Below, in pieces: positions 50,679 through 59,219 of a stretch of 64,000 nucleotides of DNA. Made by a program: the position numbers and the translations under genes. The first letter of the stretch is position 1. Each line of letters begins with the position of its first letter. The DNA is from Faecalibacterium sp. I3-3-33. GTDB lineage: Bacteria; Bacillota; Clostridia; Oscillospirales; Ruminococcaceae. The DNA lies in the NCBI RefSeq assembly GCF_023347295.1, contig NZ_CP094469.1, positions 2,852,001 to 2,916,000 of the forward strand. The letters are read 5' to 3'. Under the pieces are notes generated by a model that saw only the letters and a list, made by a program, of their open reading frames with translations, was not told where the DNA came from and searched no databases.

Positions 50679-50704
50679 GTCCTTAATCTTCTAACCCATG
50701 GTTT

Positions 50705-50746
50705 CCGGCCACCAGCCTGTATGATTTGCTACAGATTGGTGGCCGG
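50705..50746 (-). terminator. long hairpin behind the PfkB kinase gene
   Basis: CCGGCCACCA/TGGTGGCCGG arms enclose CTGTA/TACAG; the stem lies 6 bp past the kinase stop on the minus strand. The T-rich side (TTCTGTTATTTTT) favours the plus strand, so its direction is uncertain. Confidence 0.6.
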
Positions 50747-50751
50747 TTCTG

Positions 50752-51684
50752 TTATTTTTCGATTTCTTCCAATGCAGGCATGGCAGGGATCGCACCGTGA
50801 CGGCTGGTGGTGATGCTGGCAGCCTTGTTGGCAAAGGCCAGAATGCCTTCCAGCTTGTCCACGGTCAGGGTGTTCAAATCCGCCTTGCAGAGCTTGGACA
50901 GAGCAGCCCCAAAGAAGGTATCGCCTGCGCCGTTGGTGTCGCCCACCTTGCAGGGGACGCCTGCCACATGACCAGTTTTCTCCCCAAAGCGGTAGAATAC
51001 GCCGTTTGCACCCAAGGTGACAAAAATCAGTCGGATGCCGTTCTGTGCCAGTTGTGCCGTGCCACTTTCGCAGTCGGTGGTGCCGGTGAGCAGGGGCAGT
51101 TCTTCATCGGACACTTTCAAGATATCCACCAGCGGCAGGGGTGCTTTCATCTGAGCAATGGCATCCTCTTTGTTCTTCCAGAGGTTGGCACGGTAATTCG
51201 GGTCATAAGTAATGACAGCACCCAGCTTTTTGGCGCGGGCAGCAGCATCCAGCGTCGCGGTGCGGGAGGGGTCAGCGGTCAGGCTGACAGAGCCGAAGTG
51301 GACGATTTTGGCAGCTTTCAGAGCGCCCTCCGAAATGTCCTCTTTGCTCAGCATCACATCGGCATTGGCGCTGCGGTAGAAGCTGAAATTCCGCTCACCG
51401 GTGGCATCCACCGACACGACTGCCATGGTGGTGGGGTGGTCTGCATCCACCGCCATGCCGGAAACGTCTACCTTGTTTTCTGCCAGAACCTCTTTCAGGT
51501 AGCGGCCAAAGGCGTCTGCACCCACCTTGCCGATAAAGGCGGTCTGTGCCCCCAGCCGGGCAGCAGCCACCGCCAGATTTGCCGGGGCACCGCCGGGGTT
51601 TGCAGCAAACTGTGGAACACCCTTTTCGTCCTTGCCGGTCTGGGTCAGGTCGATCAAAACTTCACCAATCGTTACAATATCCAT
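50752..51684 (-). CDS. PfkB-family carbohydrate kinase, probable fructokinase
   Basis: A 310-residue ribokinase-fold kinase. N-terminal IGEVLIDLTQ, the substrate signature NPGGAPANLAVAAARLG and the C-terminal catalytic motif GDTNGAGDTFFGA are those of fructokinases (ScrK-type). As last gene of an operon with an alpha-galactosidase and an amylosucrase-family enzyme it would phosphorylate the fructose set free from sucrose. AAAGGAG precedes the ATG at 51684; it lies 11 bp behind the GH13 gene. Confidence 0.9.
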   Translation of the reverse strand: MDIVTIGEVLIDLTQTGKDEKGVPQFAANPGGAPANLAVAAARLGAQTAFIGKVGADAFGRYLKEVLAENKVDVSGMAVDADHPTTMAVVSVDATGERNFSFYRSANADVMLSKEDISEGALKAAKIVHFGSVSLTADPSRTATLDAAARAKKLGAVITYDPNYRANLWKNKEDAIAQMKAPLPLVDILKVSDEELPLLTGTTDCESGTAQLAQNGIRLIFVTLGANGVFYRFGEKTGHVAGVPCKVGDTNGAGDTFFGAALSKLCKADLNTLTVDKLEGILAFANKAASITTSRHGAIPAMPALEEIEK

Positions 51685-51695
51685 GGCTGCTCCTT

Positions 51696-53522
51696 TCAGC
51701 GGCGTACCAGCAGCGCCTGATACGGCTCCAGCTCCACATCCGCCAGCCAGACGGAAGTGCCCTCCGGGGTGTGATACTCGCCGCCCAGAGCGTCCAGACT
51801 GGCTCCTGCCGGGTACTCGGTAAAGTTGAACAGTCCCACCAGCGTTTCCTCGCCGCGCTTGCGCACCAGTGCCAGCACGCTGGGGTTATGGCTGTCCCAT
51901 GTGGTCACCCACGCATCCGGGGCAAAGCAGGGGTCTGCACGCATTTGGCGCAGCTGTTCCATGCCCTGCCACAGCTGGTTTTGCAGCGTGCCCTTCCGGG
52001 TGCGCTGCTTGGCGTCCTCCCAGTTAAATTTGCTGCGGTGCAGGTTGCGGCTGTCCTCCACACGGTCAGGGTCGTTTTTGTAATCCCAGCCGTTGCGCTG
52101 GGCGATCTCATCGCCGCAGTTCAGCATGGGGAAGCCCTGCAAAAACGCCATGGCGGTGTGCAGCAGCAGGTCACGTTTTACAGCGTAGTCCAGTGCAATC
52201 TTATCGCCCTTTTCCAGTGCCTGCTCCACGCCGCACAGGCTGGCGGTGGTGCCGCAGCTGCGGGCATCGCCGGTGGCAGGGTCGTAATTGTACAGCTCAC
52301 CCTTTGCCCAGCTGCCGGGGAAATTGCCCTCGTAGAAGTGGTACAGGTATTCTTTATGCTTTTGCGGGTCGATGCCCAGCCGGTTTTCCACCGCTTCGTC
52401 CAGACCCCAGCCAATATCATCGTGGCAGCGCAGATAGTTCACGAACCAGCAGTTGTCCGGCAGGGCGTGAAGGGCATCCAACTGCGCTTTCAGCAGCCGG
52501 GTGTCCCGGCTGGCAAGAGCGCTCCACAGGTTGACCATGGTGGACACGTTGTAGAGCATGTGGCATTCCGGTTTTTCCGGAGTGCCGAAGTAGGCGGCAA
52601 GCTCCTTGGGAGCCATGACCACTTCGCCCTTGAGGATGACAGCGGGGCAGACACATTCCAGCACCATGCGGAGCATCCGCACAATGGTGTGCACCTGCGG
52701 CAGATTGCGGCAGGTGGTGCCCAGCTGCTTCCAGATGTAGGGCACGGCGTCAATGCGGAACACTTCCACACCGAGATTTGCAAGGTGCAGGATGCTCTTG
52801 GTCATGTCCACGAACACCGCCGGGTTGGCATAGTTCAGATCCCACTGGTAGTCGTGGAAGGTGGTCAGCACCCACTTGTGCATCTCCTCGCACCATGTAA
52901 AGTTGCCGGGCGCGGTGTTGGGAAACACCTGCGGCACGGTCTGCTCGTACTGGTCAGGGATGGTGCGGTCGTCATAGAGGTGGTAATAGGCCTGAAACCA
53001 CGGGTCGCCCGCCTTTGCCGCCATGGCCCAGCGGTGGGTGCTGGCGGTGTGGTTCATGACAAAATCTAGACACAGACTGATGCCTGCCTTGCGCAGCTCC
53101 CGGGTCAGGTTCTCGAGGTCTTTGTTCGTGCCAAGAGCGGGGTCTACGGTGTCAAAATCCTCCACCGCATAGCCGCCGTCGTTGTGGGGATGGGGCATCT
53201 GCAGCAGGGGCATCAGGTGCAGATAAGTTAGCTTCTGCTCCTTGAGGTAGGGCAGTTTCTTTGCCAGTTCTTTCAGATTTCCGGCAAAGAGGTCGGTGTA
53301 CATGGTCATGCCGAACATATTGCCCCGCTTGTACCAGTCCGGGTCGGCGGTGCGGGCTTTGTCCAGTGCTTTCAGCTCGGCGCTGCGGGCGTTGTAGGCT
53401 TCTGCCATCTCCCGCTCCAGAACTTCCAGCCCTTCCCGGTTGTGGTACAGCTCCATGAACAGCCATTCCAGCTCGTCCTTATGGTGGGCAAAGCGGGTGG
53501 AAAATGCAGTTTGATCCTTCAT
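51696..53522 (-). CDS. amylosucrase-family (GH13_4) alpha-transglycosylase
   Basis: A 608-residue sucrose-active enzyme. N-terminal helices typical of amylosucrase (residues 1-75) precede the TIM barrel: LMPLLQMPHPHNDGGYAV, LDFVMNHTA, nucleophile Asp258 in EVFRIDAV, acid/base Glu300 in ILKGEVV, and Asp368/Asp369 in RCHDDIGW. The stretch VPQVFPNTAPGNFTWCEEM matches amylosucrase rather than sucrose phosphorylase, which is about 480-500 residues and lacks the helical N domain. It would cleave sucrose, transferring glucose to a glucan or to water and releasing fructose for the adjacent kinase. No signal peptide. AAAGGAT precedes the ATG. Confidence 0.87.
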   Translation of the reverse strand: MKDQTAFSTRFAHHKDELEWLFMELYHNREGLEVLEREMAEAYNARSAELKALDKARTADPDWYKRGNMFGMTMYTDLFAGNLKELAKKLPYLKEQKLTYLHLMPLLQMPHPHNDGGYAVEDFDTVDPALGTNKDLENLTRELRKAGISLCLDFVMNHTASTHRWAMAAKAGDPWFQAYYHLYDDRTIPDQYEQTVPQVFPNTAPGNFTWCEEMHKWVLTTFHDYQWDLNYANPAVFVDMTKSILHLANLGVEVFRIDAVPYIWKQLGTTCRNLPQVHTIVRMLRMVLECVCPAVILKGEVVMAPKELAAYFGTPEKPECHMLYNVSTMVNLWSALASRDTRLLKAQLDALHALPDNCWFVNYLRCHDDIGWGLDEAVENRLGIDPQKHKEYLYHFYEGNFPGSWAKGELYNYDPATGDARSCGTTASLCGVEQALEKGDKIALDYAVKRDLLLHTAMAFLQGFPMLNCGDEIAQRNGWDYKNDPDRVEDSRNLHRSKFNWEDAKQRTRKGTLQNQLWQGMEQLRQMRADPCFAPDAWVTTWDSHNPSVLALVRKRGEETLVGLFNFTEYPAGASLDALGGEYHTPEGTSVWLADVELEPYQALLVRR

Positions 53523-53528
53523 ATCCTT

Positions 53529-55787
53529 TTATCCTTTTCGTGTAAGATGAAGCTGCACGCTGGGGTAATCGCCAAACAGCTGCGGCAGGACAAGCCCTGC
53601 ATACAGCAGCGTGCTGCCGCTGAACCGCATCCCTTTGTGAATGCCGTCCTCTATGGCTTTGCCGCCGTCGTGGTCATACTGAGAGCCGAAATAGTCGATG
53701 CCATCCAGCTCATACACAGCGTCTTCTTCCAGCCCACGGAAGCACAGGTGGATGGGCAAGGGATTTGCCTGCGGATGGGTCACCACCAGATTCAACAGTG
53801 CCTCGCTGCCGTCCTCTGCGGCAAACTGCCATGCCGTGAAATATGCGTTTTCTGCCGGGTCGGTCAGCCGGTAATAATCGCCGGTGCGGATCAGGTCGTT
53901 CAGCCGCTTGAACCGCTTGATCTGGTTTTTCACCGCGGTGCACTCGGTGCGCTTTAATTTGCCCAGATCCAGCTCGTAGCCAAAGGTGCCGCTCATCGCC
54001 ACCACAGCACGGGTGTCGATGGGCGTCGTGCGGCCGGTCTGGTGGTTGGGGCAGGCAGAAACATGAGCACCCATGGTGCAGACCGGATAGCCAAAGGAGG
54101 TGCCGTGCTGGATCGTCAACCGTTCAATGGCATCGGTATCATCACTACACCAGATCTGGGGATAGTAGCACAGCATTCCGGCATCAAAGCGTCCGCCGCC
54201 GCCTGCGCAGCCCTCGAACAGCACCTCCGGGAAGCCCTGCGTCAGCCGCTCTGCCAGCGCATAAACGCCCAGCATATAGCGGTGCATGATCTCGCCCTGC
54301 TGCTCGGCAGGGAAAGCACGGCTGTACACATCGCTCATGCTGCGGTTCATATCCCACTTGATATACTCGATGTGATGCTCCCGCAGCAGCTTACCGATTG
54401 CCTCTGCCAGATAGTCCACCACCTCCGGGCGGGAGAGGTCCAGCACCAGCTGGTTGCGTCCCATGGCGGGCTTACGTCCGGGCAGGGTCAGCGCCCAGTC
54501 CGGGTGGGTGCGGTACAGCCGGGAGTTCTCGTTGACCATTTCCGGCTCGATCCACAGGCCGAATTTCATGCCCAGCGCATTGACTTGCCCAATCAGCGGG
54601 TCCAGTCCGCCGGGCAGCTTTTCGCAGTTCACGGTCCAGTCGCCCAGACCCTGATTGTCGTCATTCCGGGTGCCGAACCAGCCATCGTCCAGCACCATCA
54701 TCTCCACGCCGAGAGAGGCCGCTTTTTCAGCGATCTTTACGATCTTTTCGGTGTTGAAATCAAAATAGGTGGCCTCCCAGTTGTTGATCAGCACCGGGCG
54801 GCGTTTGTCTTTCCACGGGCCGCGGCAGATGTTGCGCCGCAGAAAGCGGTGGTACTGCTGGGAAAGCGGGGTCAGACCCTCTGCCGCAAAGGAGAGGATC
54901 ACCTCCGGGGTGTCAAAGGTCTCGCCCGGCTTCAGGTTCCACGCAAAGCGCTCCTCCTGAATGCCGCTCACTACCCGGACAAGCCCGGTCTGAGAGCGCT
55001 CCACGTCCATCTGGTAGCTGCCGGAATAGACCATCATCACCCCGTAGCAGGCACCGCTGGTCTCCGTTGCATCCTGCTGGCAGAGGATCAGGAAGGGATT
55101 ATTGTGGTGGCTGGAGCTGCCCCGCACCGAAGAAATGGTCTGGATATTGGTGCCCACAGCTTCCCGTTCCAGCTGCCGCTCCATGGCGTGTCTGCCGTGG
55201 AAATGCAGCAGATCCCATCTGCCAAAGGGCAGATCCAGACAGGCAGATGCTGCCTTGTCCAGCCGCAGCGTGGCATCGCCGTGGTTTGTCAGCCGCGCCG
55301 CGCGGGTGATGACATCCTGCTGTGCAAACACGCCGTACAGCAGCTCCAGCGTCAGACCGGTGGCTTCGTCCTGCATTCGGACGATCAGGGTCTCGGCATC
55401 GTTTTCCTCTGCGTGGGCACAGGGCAGACCGGTCAGGGAGTATTTGCCGGATTCTATTGTATGATCAACATAGGTGAAATCCGCACCGAATGCACCTTTT
55501 TCGTCTGCGACTGTCAGACAGGAGATGCGGAAATCACCCACGTTGCAGCCGGTATACTCTTGCGGGAGCAGATCCGGGGAAATGCCCCGGTGGGTGCGGT
55601 AAGCGTAGTAATCCGGCGAGAATCCCCGGTCTGTGCGGGGATACAGCTGCATCAGATCGCCTGTACCGATTTTTTTACCATAATACAGGTGCAGCAGGTG
55701 CCCCAGCGCATCCACCTTCATGTGGTAGCTGGTATGGGCGGTCTCCAACGCAAAAACGCGGGTCTCGGAATCAAATCGAATGCTCAT
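53529..55787 (-). CDS. family GH36 alpha-galactosidase
   Basis: A 752-residue retaining enzyme that removes alpha-1,6-galactose from raffinose, melibiose and stachyose. The N-terminal beta-supersandwich (about 1-320; RGSSSHHNNPF) is followed by a TIM barrel with NNWEATYFDF, VLDDGWFG, the nucleophile Asp479 in YIKWDMNR and the acid/base Asp549 in CSDDTDAIERL. GxCAGGGGRFD is also typical. No signal peptide. GAGGTG precedes the ATG. It lies 109 bp behind the permease genes across a leaky terminator and 6 bp before the GH13 gene. Confidence 0.95.
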   Translation of the reverse strand: MSIRFDSETRVFALETAHTSYHMKVDALGHLLHLYYGKKIGTGDLMQLYPRTDRGFSPDYYAYRTHRGISPDLLPQEYTGCNVGDFRISCLTVADEKGAFGADFTYVDHTIESGKYSLTGLPCAHAEENDAETLIVRMQDEATGLTLELLYGVFAQQDVITRAARLTNHGDATLRLDKAASACLDLPFGRWDLLHFHGRHAMERQLEREAVGTNIQTISSVRGSSSHHNNPFLILCQQDATETSGACYGVMMVYSGSYQMDVERSQTGLVRVVSGIQEERFAWNLKPGETFDTPEVILSFAAEGLTPLSQQYHRFLRRNICRGPWKDKRRPVLINNWEATYFDFNTEKIVKIAEKAASLGVEMMVLDDGWFGTRNDDNQGLGDWTVNCEKLPGGLDPLIGQVNALGMKFGLWIEPEMVNENSRLYRTHPDWALTLPGRKPAMGRNQLVLDLSRPEVVDYLAEAIGKLLREHHIEYIKWDMNRSMSDVYSRAFPAEQQGEIMHRYMLGVYALAERLTQGFPEVLFEGCAGGGGRFDAGMLCYYPQIWCSDDTDAIERLTIQHGTSFGYPVCTMGAHVSACPNHQTGRTTPIDTRAVVAMSGTFGYELDLGKLKRTECTAVKNQIKRFKRLNDLIRTGDYYRLTDPAENAYFTAWQFAAEDGSEALLNLVVTHPQANPLPIHLCFRGLEEDAVYELDGIDYFGSQYDHDGGKAIEDGIHKGMRFSGSTLLYAGLVLPQLFGDYPSVQLHLTRKG

Positions 55788-55825
55788 TGGTTCAACACCT
55801 CAAAGAATTATTTCCAACAAAAACG

Positions 55826-55872
55826 CCGACAGGCAGGCGGTCGTATTGGAACGGCTACCCGCCTGTCGGCTA
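55826..55872 (-). terminator. partial terminator between permease and alpha-galactosidase genes
   Basis: On the minus strand GCCGACAGGCGG pairs, with a small bulge, with CCGCCTGCCTGTCGGC and is followed by GTTTTTGTT. Placed inside the operon it should lower expression of the enzymes relative to the transporter. Confidence 0.7.
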
Positions 55873-55896
55873 TGATGAAGGAGAAATGTGAATTGC

Positions 55897-56733
55897 TTAT
55901 TTACCGCCGGTCATGGCAATGCCCTGAATAAACTGCTTTTGGAAGATCAGGTACAAGATCACCATGGGGATCATGGCCAGCAGGCTGCCTGCCATCAGCA
56001 CCGGGAAGTTGGTGGTGTACTGACCGTTCAGGGTGGAAAGGCCGGCAGACAGGGTCATCATGTTCAGATCGGTGTTGCAGATCAGCGGCCACATCAGGTC
56101 AGCATAAGCGAACACCGCCGTAAAGATGGCCAGTGCCGCCATGCTGGGGCCGGTCAGCGGCAGCATGACCTTGACGAAGGTCTGCCACTTGTTGCAGCCG
56201 TCCAGATACGCTGCCTCTGCGATCTCGTTGGGGATGCCCAGATACGCCTGCCGCAGAAAGAAGGTGCCGAAGGCACTGACCAGACCGGGGAACACCAGCG
56301 CAAAGATGGAGTTGGTGGCACCCATCTTTGCCAGCATCTGGTACTGCGGAATAATGAAGATCTGGCTCGGCAGCATCATCTGGATCAGCACCAGACCGAA
56401 CAGCAGCTTTTTGCAGGGGAATTCCAGTTTGGCAAAGGCATAGCCCGCCATGGAGCTGAACACCACCGCAAAGATCACACGGAACAGGATCAGCAGACCC
56501 GTATTGACGTAGAGGTTGGTAAAGGGCAGGCTCTGCAATGCCTTGACAAAGCTGTCCAGATTCCAATGGGAGGGCAGGATCTGCGGCGGGATCGCCATAG
56601 ACTCGGCCTGCGTCTTGAAGCTGGTGAGCACCATCCATACAAAGGGGAAGATCATGCTGATGCTGCCGAGGATCAAGACCAGATAGGTAAAGAACGTTAC
56701 GACATTCTTTCTGGTTTTCAGACTGGCATTCAT
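55897..56733 (-). CDS. sugar ABC transporter permease (MalG/MsmG type)
   Basis: A 278-residue membrane protein with six helices and the EAA loop EAAYLDGCNKWQTFVKVMLP, which docks the ATPase. N-terminal FTYLVLILGSISMIFPFVWM and the AQSLPF-like periplasmic region are typical of the MalG group. It follows the partner permease by 3 bp. It should import raffinose-type oligosaccharides together with the binding protein encoded upstream. Confidence 0.92.
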   Translation of the reverse strand: MNASLKTRKNVVTFFTYLVLILGSISMIFPFVWMVLTSFKTQAESMAIPPQILPSHWNLDSFVKALQSLPFTNLYVNTGLLILFRVIFAVVFSSMAGYAFAKLEFPCKKLLFGLVLIQMMLPSQIFIIPQYQMLAKMGATNSIFALVFPGLVSAFGTFFLRQAYLGIPNEIAEAAYLDGCNKWQTFVKVMLPLTGPSMAALAIFTAVFAYADLMWPLICNTDLNMMTLSAGLSTLNGQYTTNFPVLMAGSLLAMIPMVILYLIFQKQFIQGIAMTGGK

Positions 56734-56736
56734 AGT

Positions 56737-57621
56737 TTACACCTCGTAATTGACCCACTTCTTCTGACCGATGAACTGCACCAGCGTGACCAGACCGATC
56801 AGCAGCACGGTCCACACCACAATGGCCGATGCGTAGCCCCTATTGCCGGCAACAAAGCTCTCGCGGTAGAACAGGTACATCAGGCTCTGTGCACTGGTCA
56901 GCGCAGGGTTCGTCTGCTCCACCATCATGTAGATCAGATCGTAGACCTTCAGGGAAGCCATCAGCCGCATGATGAGCACCACAAACAGGGTGGGCGATAC
57001 CATGGGCAGCGTAATGCTGAAGAACTGGCGGATCTTGGATGCACCGTCCAGCTCGGCGGCTTCGTACAGAGACTGGGAAATGTTCTGGATGCCGGACAGC
57101 AGCAGCACGGCATCGTAGCCGATGGAGCTCCAGATGGAAACGATAGCACAGGTGACCAGAACGATCTTGGGATCAGTCAGCCAGCGGATGTTCGTGCCAA
57201 GGACCTGATTCAGAATGCCATACTCCGCATTGAAGATCCACTTCCAGACCATTGCTACCGCAGCAGGAGCCACCACCATGGGCAGGAAGAAGATGGCGCG
57301 GAAGGCGGTCTTGCCCTTGATCTTTGCGTTCAGCAGCACTGCCACGATCAGCGCCAGAAAAACGCCCACCGGCACAGTGAGGATGCAGAAGTAGATGGAG
57401 TTCCAGTTTGCCTTCCAGAATTCCGCATTGCGGAACATTTCAAGGTAGTTTTCCAGACCGCAGAACTGATAGGCTCCAAAGGCTTTCGTCTTGGAAAAAC
57501 TCATGTAGATGGTCTGGAAGAACGGGATAATATTCAGGATCATCAGACCGAGGATGGTGGGAGCTACCATGACCAGCCCCCAGAAACGCCCATCCCGGCC
57601 CAGCTTTGATGTGCTTTTCAT
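56737..57621 (-). CDS. sugar ABC transporter permease (MalF/MsmF type)
   Basis: A 294-residue inner-membrane protein with six helices; APTILGLMILNIIPFFQTIYMSFSKT starts the first, and the EAA loop is EAAELDGASKIRQFFSITLPM. ATG 57621 is chosen over the upstream in-frame ATG at 57642 because GGGAGG sits 6 bases before it. It forms a heterodimer with the next permease. No ATP-binding protein gene is in the operon. Confidence 0.92.
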   Translation of the reverse strand: MKSTSKLGRDGRFWGLVMVAPTILGLMILNIIPFFQTIYMSFSKTKAFGAYQFCGLENYLEMFRNAEFWKANWNSIYFCILTVPVGVFLALIVAVLLNAKIKGKTAFRAIFFLPMVVAPAAVAMVWKWIFNAEYGILNQVLGTNIRWLTDPKIVLVTCAIVSIWSSIGYDAVLLLSGIQNISQSLYEAAELDGASKIRQFFSITLPMVSPTLFVVLIMRLMASLKVYDLIYMMVEQTNPALTSAQSLMYLFYRESFVAGNRGYASAIVVWTVLLIGLVTLVQFIGQKKWVNYEV

Positions 57622-57644
57622 TTGGTTCCTCCCAAGCTGCATTT

Positions 57645-58922
57645 TCAGCCCGCACTGGCCTGATCCACGATGTCCTGCATCTTCTGCAGGCCGGTGTCGA
57701 TATCCTCGGTACCTGCGTAGATCTTCAGCAGCTCATCATTGACCTTGCTCTTCCACTCCGGGCGAGAGGCGTTGTTGACGCTCTGAATGCTGTACTCAAA
57801 CATCTCAATGAAGCACTGGATATTGATGGGATACTCTGCAAAGCAGCCTGCCCAGGTATCCTCCAGACCCTGATAGGCAGGGATGGCCGCACCGCTTTCG
57901 CCCTGAATGCGCTGGCCCTCCTCGCTGCCGAAGAACTTCAGGATATCCTTCACGGTATCCAGATTCTTGTTGCTGGCAGCAGTCGCGTAGCACAGACCGT
58001 TGGAGATGGTAGCACGGCCGTCTCCGCTTTCCGGGTCGGGGCACTTGGGCAGAACAGCCACATCCCACTTGCCCACCATTTCGGGGTAGTTCTGCAGCTC
58101 GGCAAGGATGTTCCAGTCGCCTTCCAGGAACATTGCGCCCTTCTCGGAGAAGAAGGCAGTGCCGGGAGCGGTCTCGGCAAAGTAGGTCTGGTTCGGGCAC
58201 CAGTCGTTCTGCTGGAGACCGATGTAGAACTTCATTGCCTTTTCGGTGGCAGGCTGGGTAAAGCCCGCCTTAGTCTTGTCCTCGTTCAGGATGTAGCCGC
58301 CGGCCTGATACACAAAGTTCCAGTAGCCAAGCTGGTCGTCGGCGTATGCCATATAGCCGTACTTGCCGGTGGCAGCGTAGATCTTCTCGGATGCGCTGAC
58401 CAGATCGTCCCAAGTCCAGTTCTCGTCCGGGTAAGCAACACCGGCAGCATCGAACATCTCCTTGTTATACACCAGACCGACCGTGTCCTTGTCCTTGGGG
58501 ACTGCATACAGGGTACCGTTGGAGCCCATGGCGTTGGACAGCGAGATCTCCGAGAACTTGTCCTTTTCCACAATGTCGGTGCAGTCTGCCAGCATTCCAT
58601 TGTCAGCGTACTTCAGAATTTCATTGGTGTGCATCCAGAAAATATCCGGCATCTGGTTGCTGGTGGCTGCAGCCTCCAGCTTTGTCCAGTATTCGTTCCA
58701 GCTGGTGACCTGCACCTCAATGCTGACCTCCGGGTGCTGCTGGGTGTAGGCCGCACACATAGCCTCCATGCCCTCCTTCTGTGCAACGTCCCAGATCTGG
58801 AAGGTCAGTGCCTTCTTGCCGCCGGAAGAACCGCTGCCGCTGCTGCCGCCGCAGGCTGCCAGCATGGATGCGGCGCTCATTGCCGCCATTGCCTTTACGA
58901 ATTGTCTGCGAGAGATCTTCAT
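57645..58922 (-). CDS. sugar ABC transporter substrate-binding lipoprotein
   Basis: A 425-residue family 1 solute-binding protein. The signal peptide carries a twin-arginine-like motif SRRQFVK (Arg5-Arg6) and a lipobox LAAC with Cys24, followed by a Gly/Ser linker. The mature part shows LTFQIWDVAQKEG, VTSWNEYWTKLEAAATS and DNGMLADCTD, as in oligosaccharide binders. GGAGGAG precedes the ATG. First gene of the ABC - alpha-galactosidase - GH13 - kinase operon, with a promoter at 59081-59109. Confidence 0.92.
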   Translation of the reverse strand: MKISRRQFVKAMAAMSAASMLAACGGSSGSGSSGGKKALTFQIWDVAQKEGMEAMCAAYTQQHPEVSIEVQVTSWNEYWTKLEAAATSNQMPDIFWMHTNEILKYADNGMLADCTDIVEKDKFSEISLSNAMGSNGTLYAVPKDKDTVGLVYNKEMFDAAGVAYPDENWTWDDLVSASEKIYAATGKYGYMAYADDQLGYWNFVYQAGGYILNEDKTKAGFTQPATEKAMKFYIGLQQNDWCPNQTYFAETAPGTAFFSEKGAMFLEGDWNILAELQNYPEMVGKWDVAVLPKCPDPESGDGRATISNGLCYATAASNKNLDTVKDILKFFGSEEGQRIQGESGAAIPAYQGLEDTWAGCFAEYPINIQCFIEMFEYSIQSVNNASRPEWKSKVNDELLKIYAGTEDIDTGLQKMQDIVDQASAG

Positions 58923-59080
58923 TTTTGTTCTCCTCCAAAGTCCTTATTCCGTAGGGTGATCTTCGTACTGTGTCGCACCGGCCGGGTCGATTTTCCTGCT
59001 TTTGTCAGCTCTTACAAAAGCAGCGAGAAAATTTTGTGCATCATCACATTGCACAGTTTCTTTTCTCTTGTTGTGCCATT

Positions 59081-59121
59081 ATTATACTATCTGCCAGCAG
59101 TTTCGTAAATGCAAAAATGCG
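59081..59121 (-). promoter_or_regulatory. promoter of the raffinose-type operon with activator half-site
   Basis: Minus strand TTTACG (59104-59109), 17 bp, TATAAT (59081-59086). CAAAAATGCG (59112-59121) lies directly upstream, with its inverted partner CGCATTTTGG at 59174-59183; an AraC dimer could bridge them. Confidence 0.65.
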
Positions 59122-59161
59122 ACTTGTTATATCTCAATTTGAAGGAATACTACGAATTATG

Positions 59162-59191
59162 TTGAAGTCATCACGCATTTTGGTATATAAT
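59162..59191 (+). promoter_or_regulatory. promoter of the AraC gene
   Basis: TTGAAG (59162-59167), 18 bp, TATAAT (59186-59191); the CGCATTTTGG half-site (59174-59183) lies in the spacer, suggesting self-repression. Confidence 0.6.
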
Positions 59192-59219
59192 AAGAAAAAG
59201 CGGACAGGAGGCATCTTGT

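Larger units (their letters stand above)
49641..50697. other. 1.1-kb gene-free stretch with structured elements
   Basis: No supported gene. The 153-codon plus frame at 50233-50694 lacks a ribosome site and domain and is rejected. Visible structures: a 10-bp stem AAATTTTCAA-TTC-TTGAAAATTT (50341-50363) inside a wider GTCCCG/CGGGAC pair (about 50328-50390), AAAGCCCC-ACT-GGGGCTTT near 50480, and a 50581-50606 stem. The text resembles non-coding parts of Firmicute conjugative or mobilisable elements as I recall them, so it may be a mobile-element remnant; that is weak inference. Confidence 0.45.

Noticed and set aside
50233..50694. 153-codon plus-strand open frame in the gap before the PfkB kinase gene
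   Set aside because: No ribosome site, no recognisable domain, low-complexity proline/serine-rich text, and it crosses several hairpins and a terminator.
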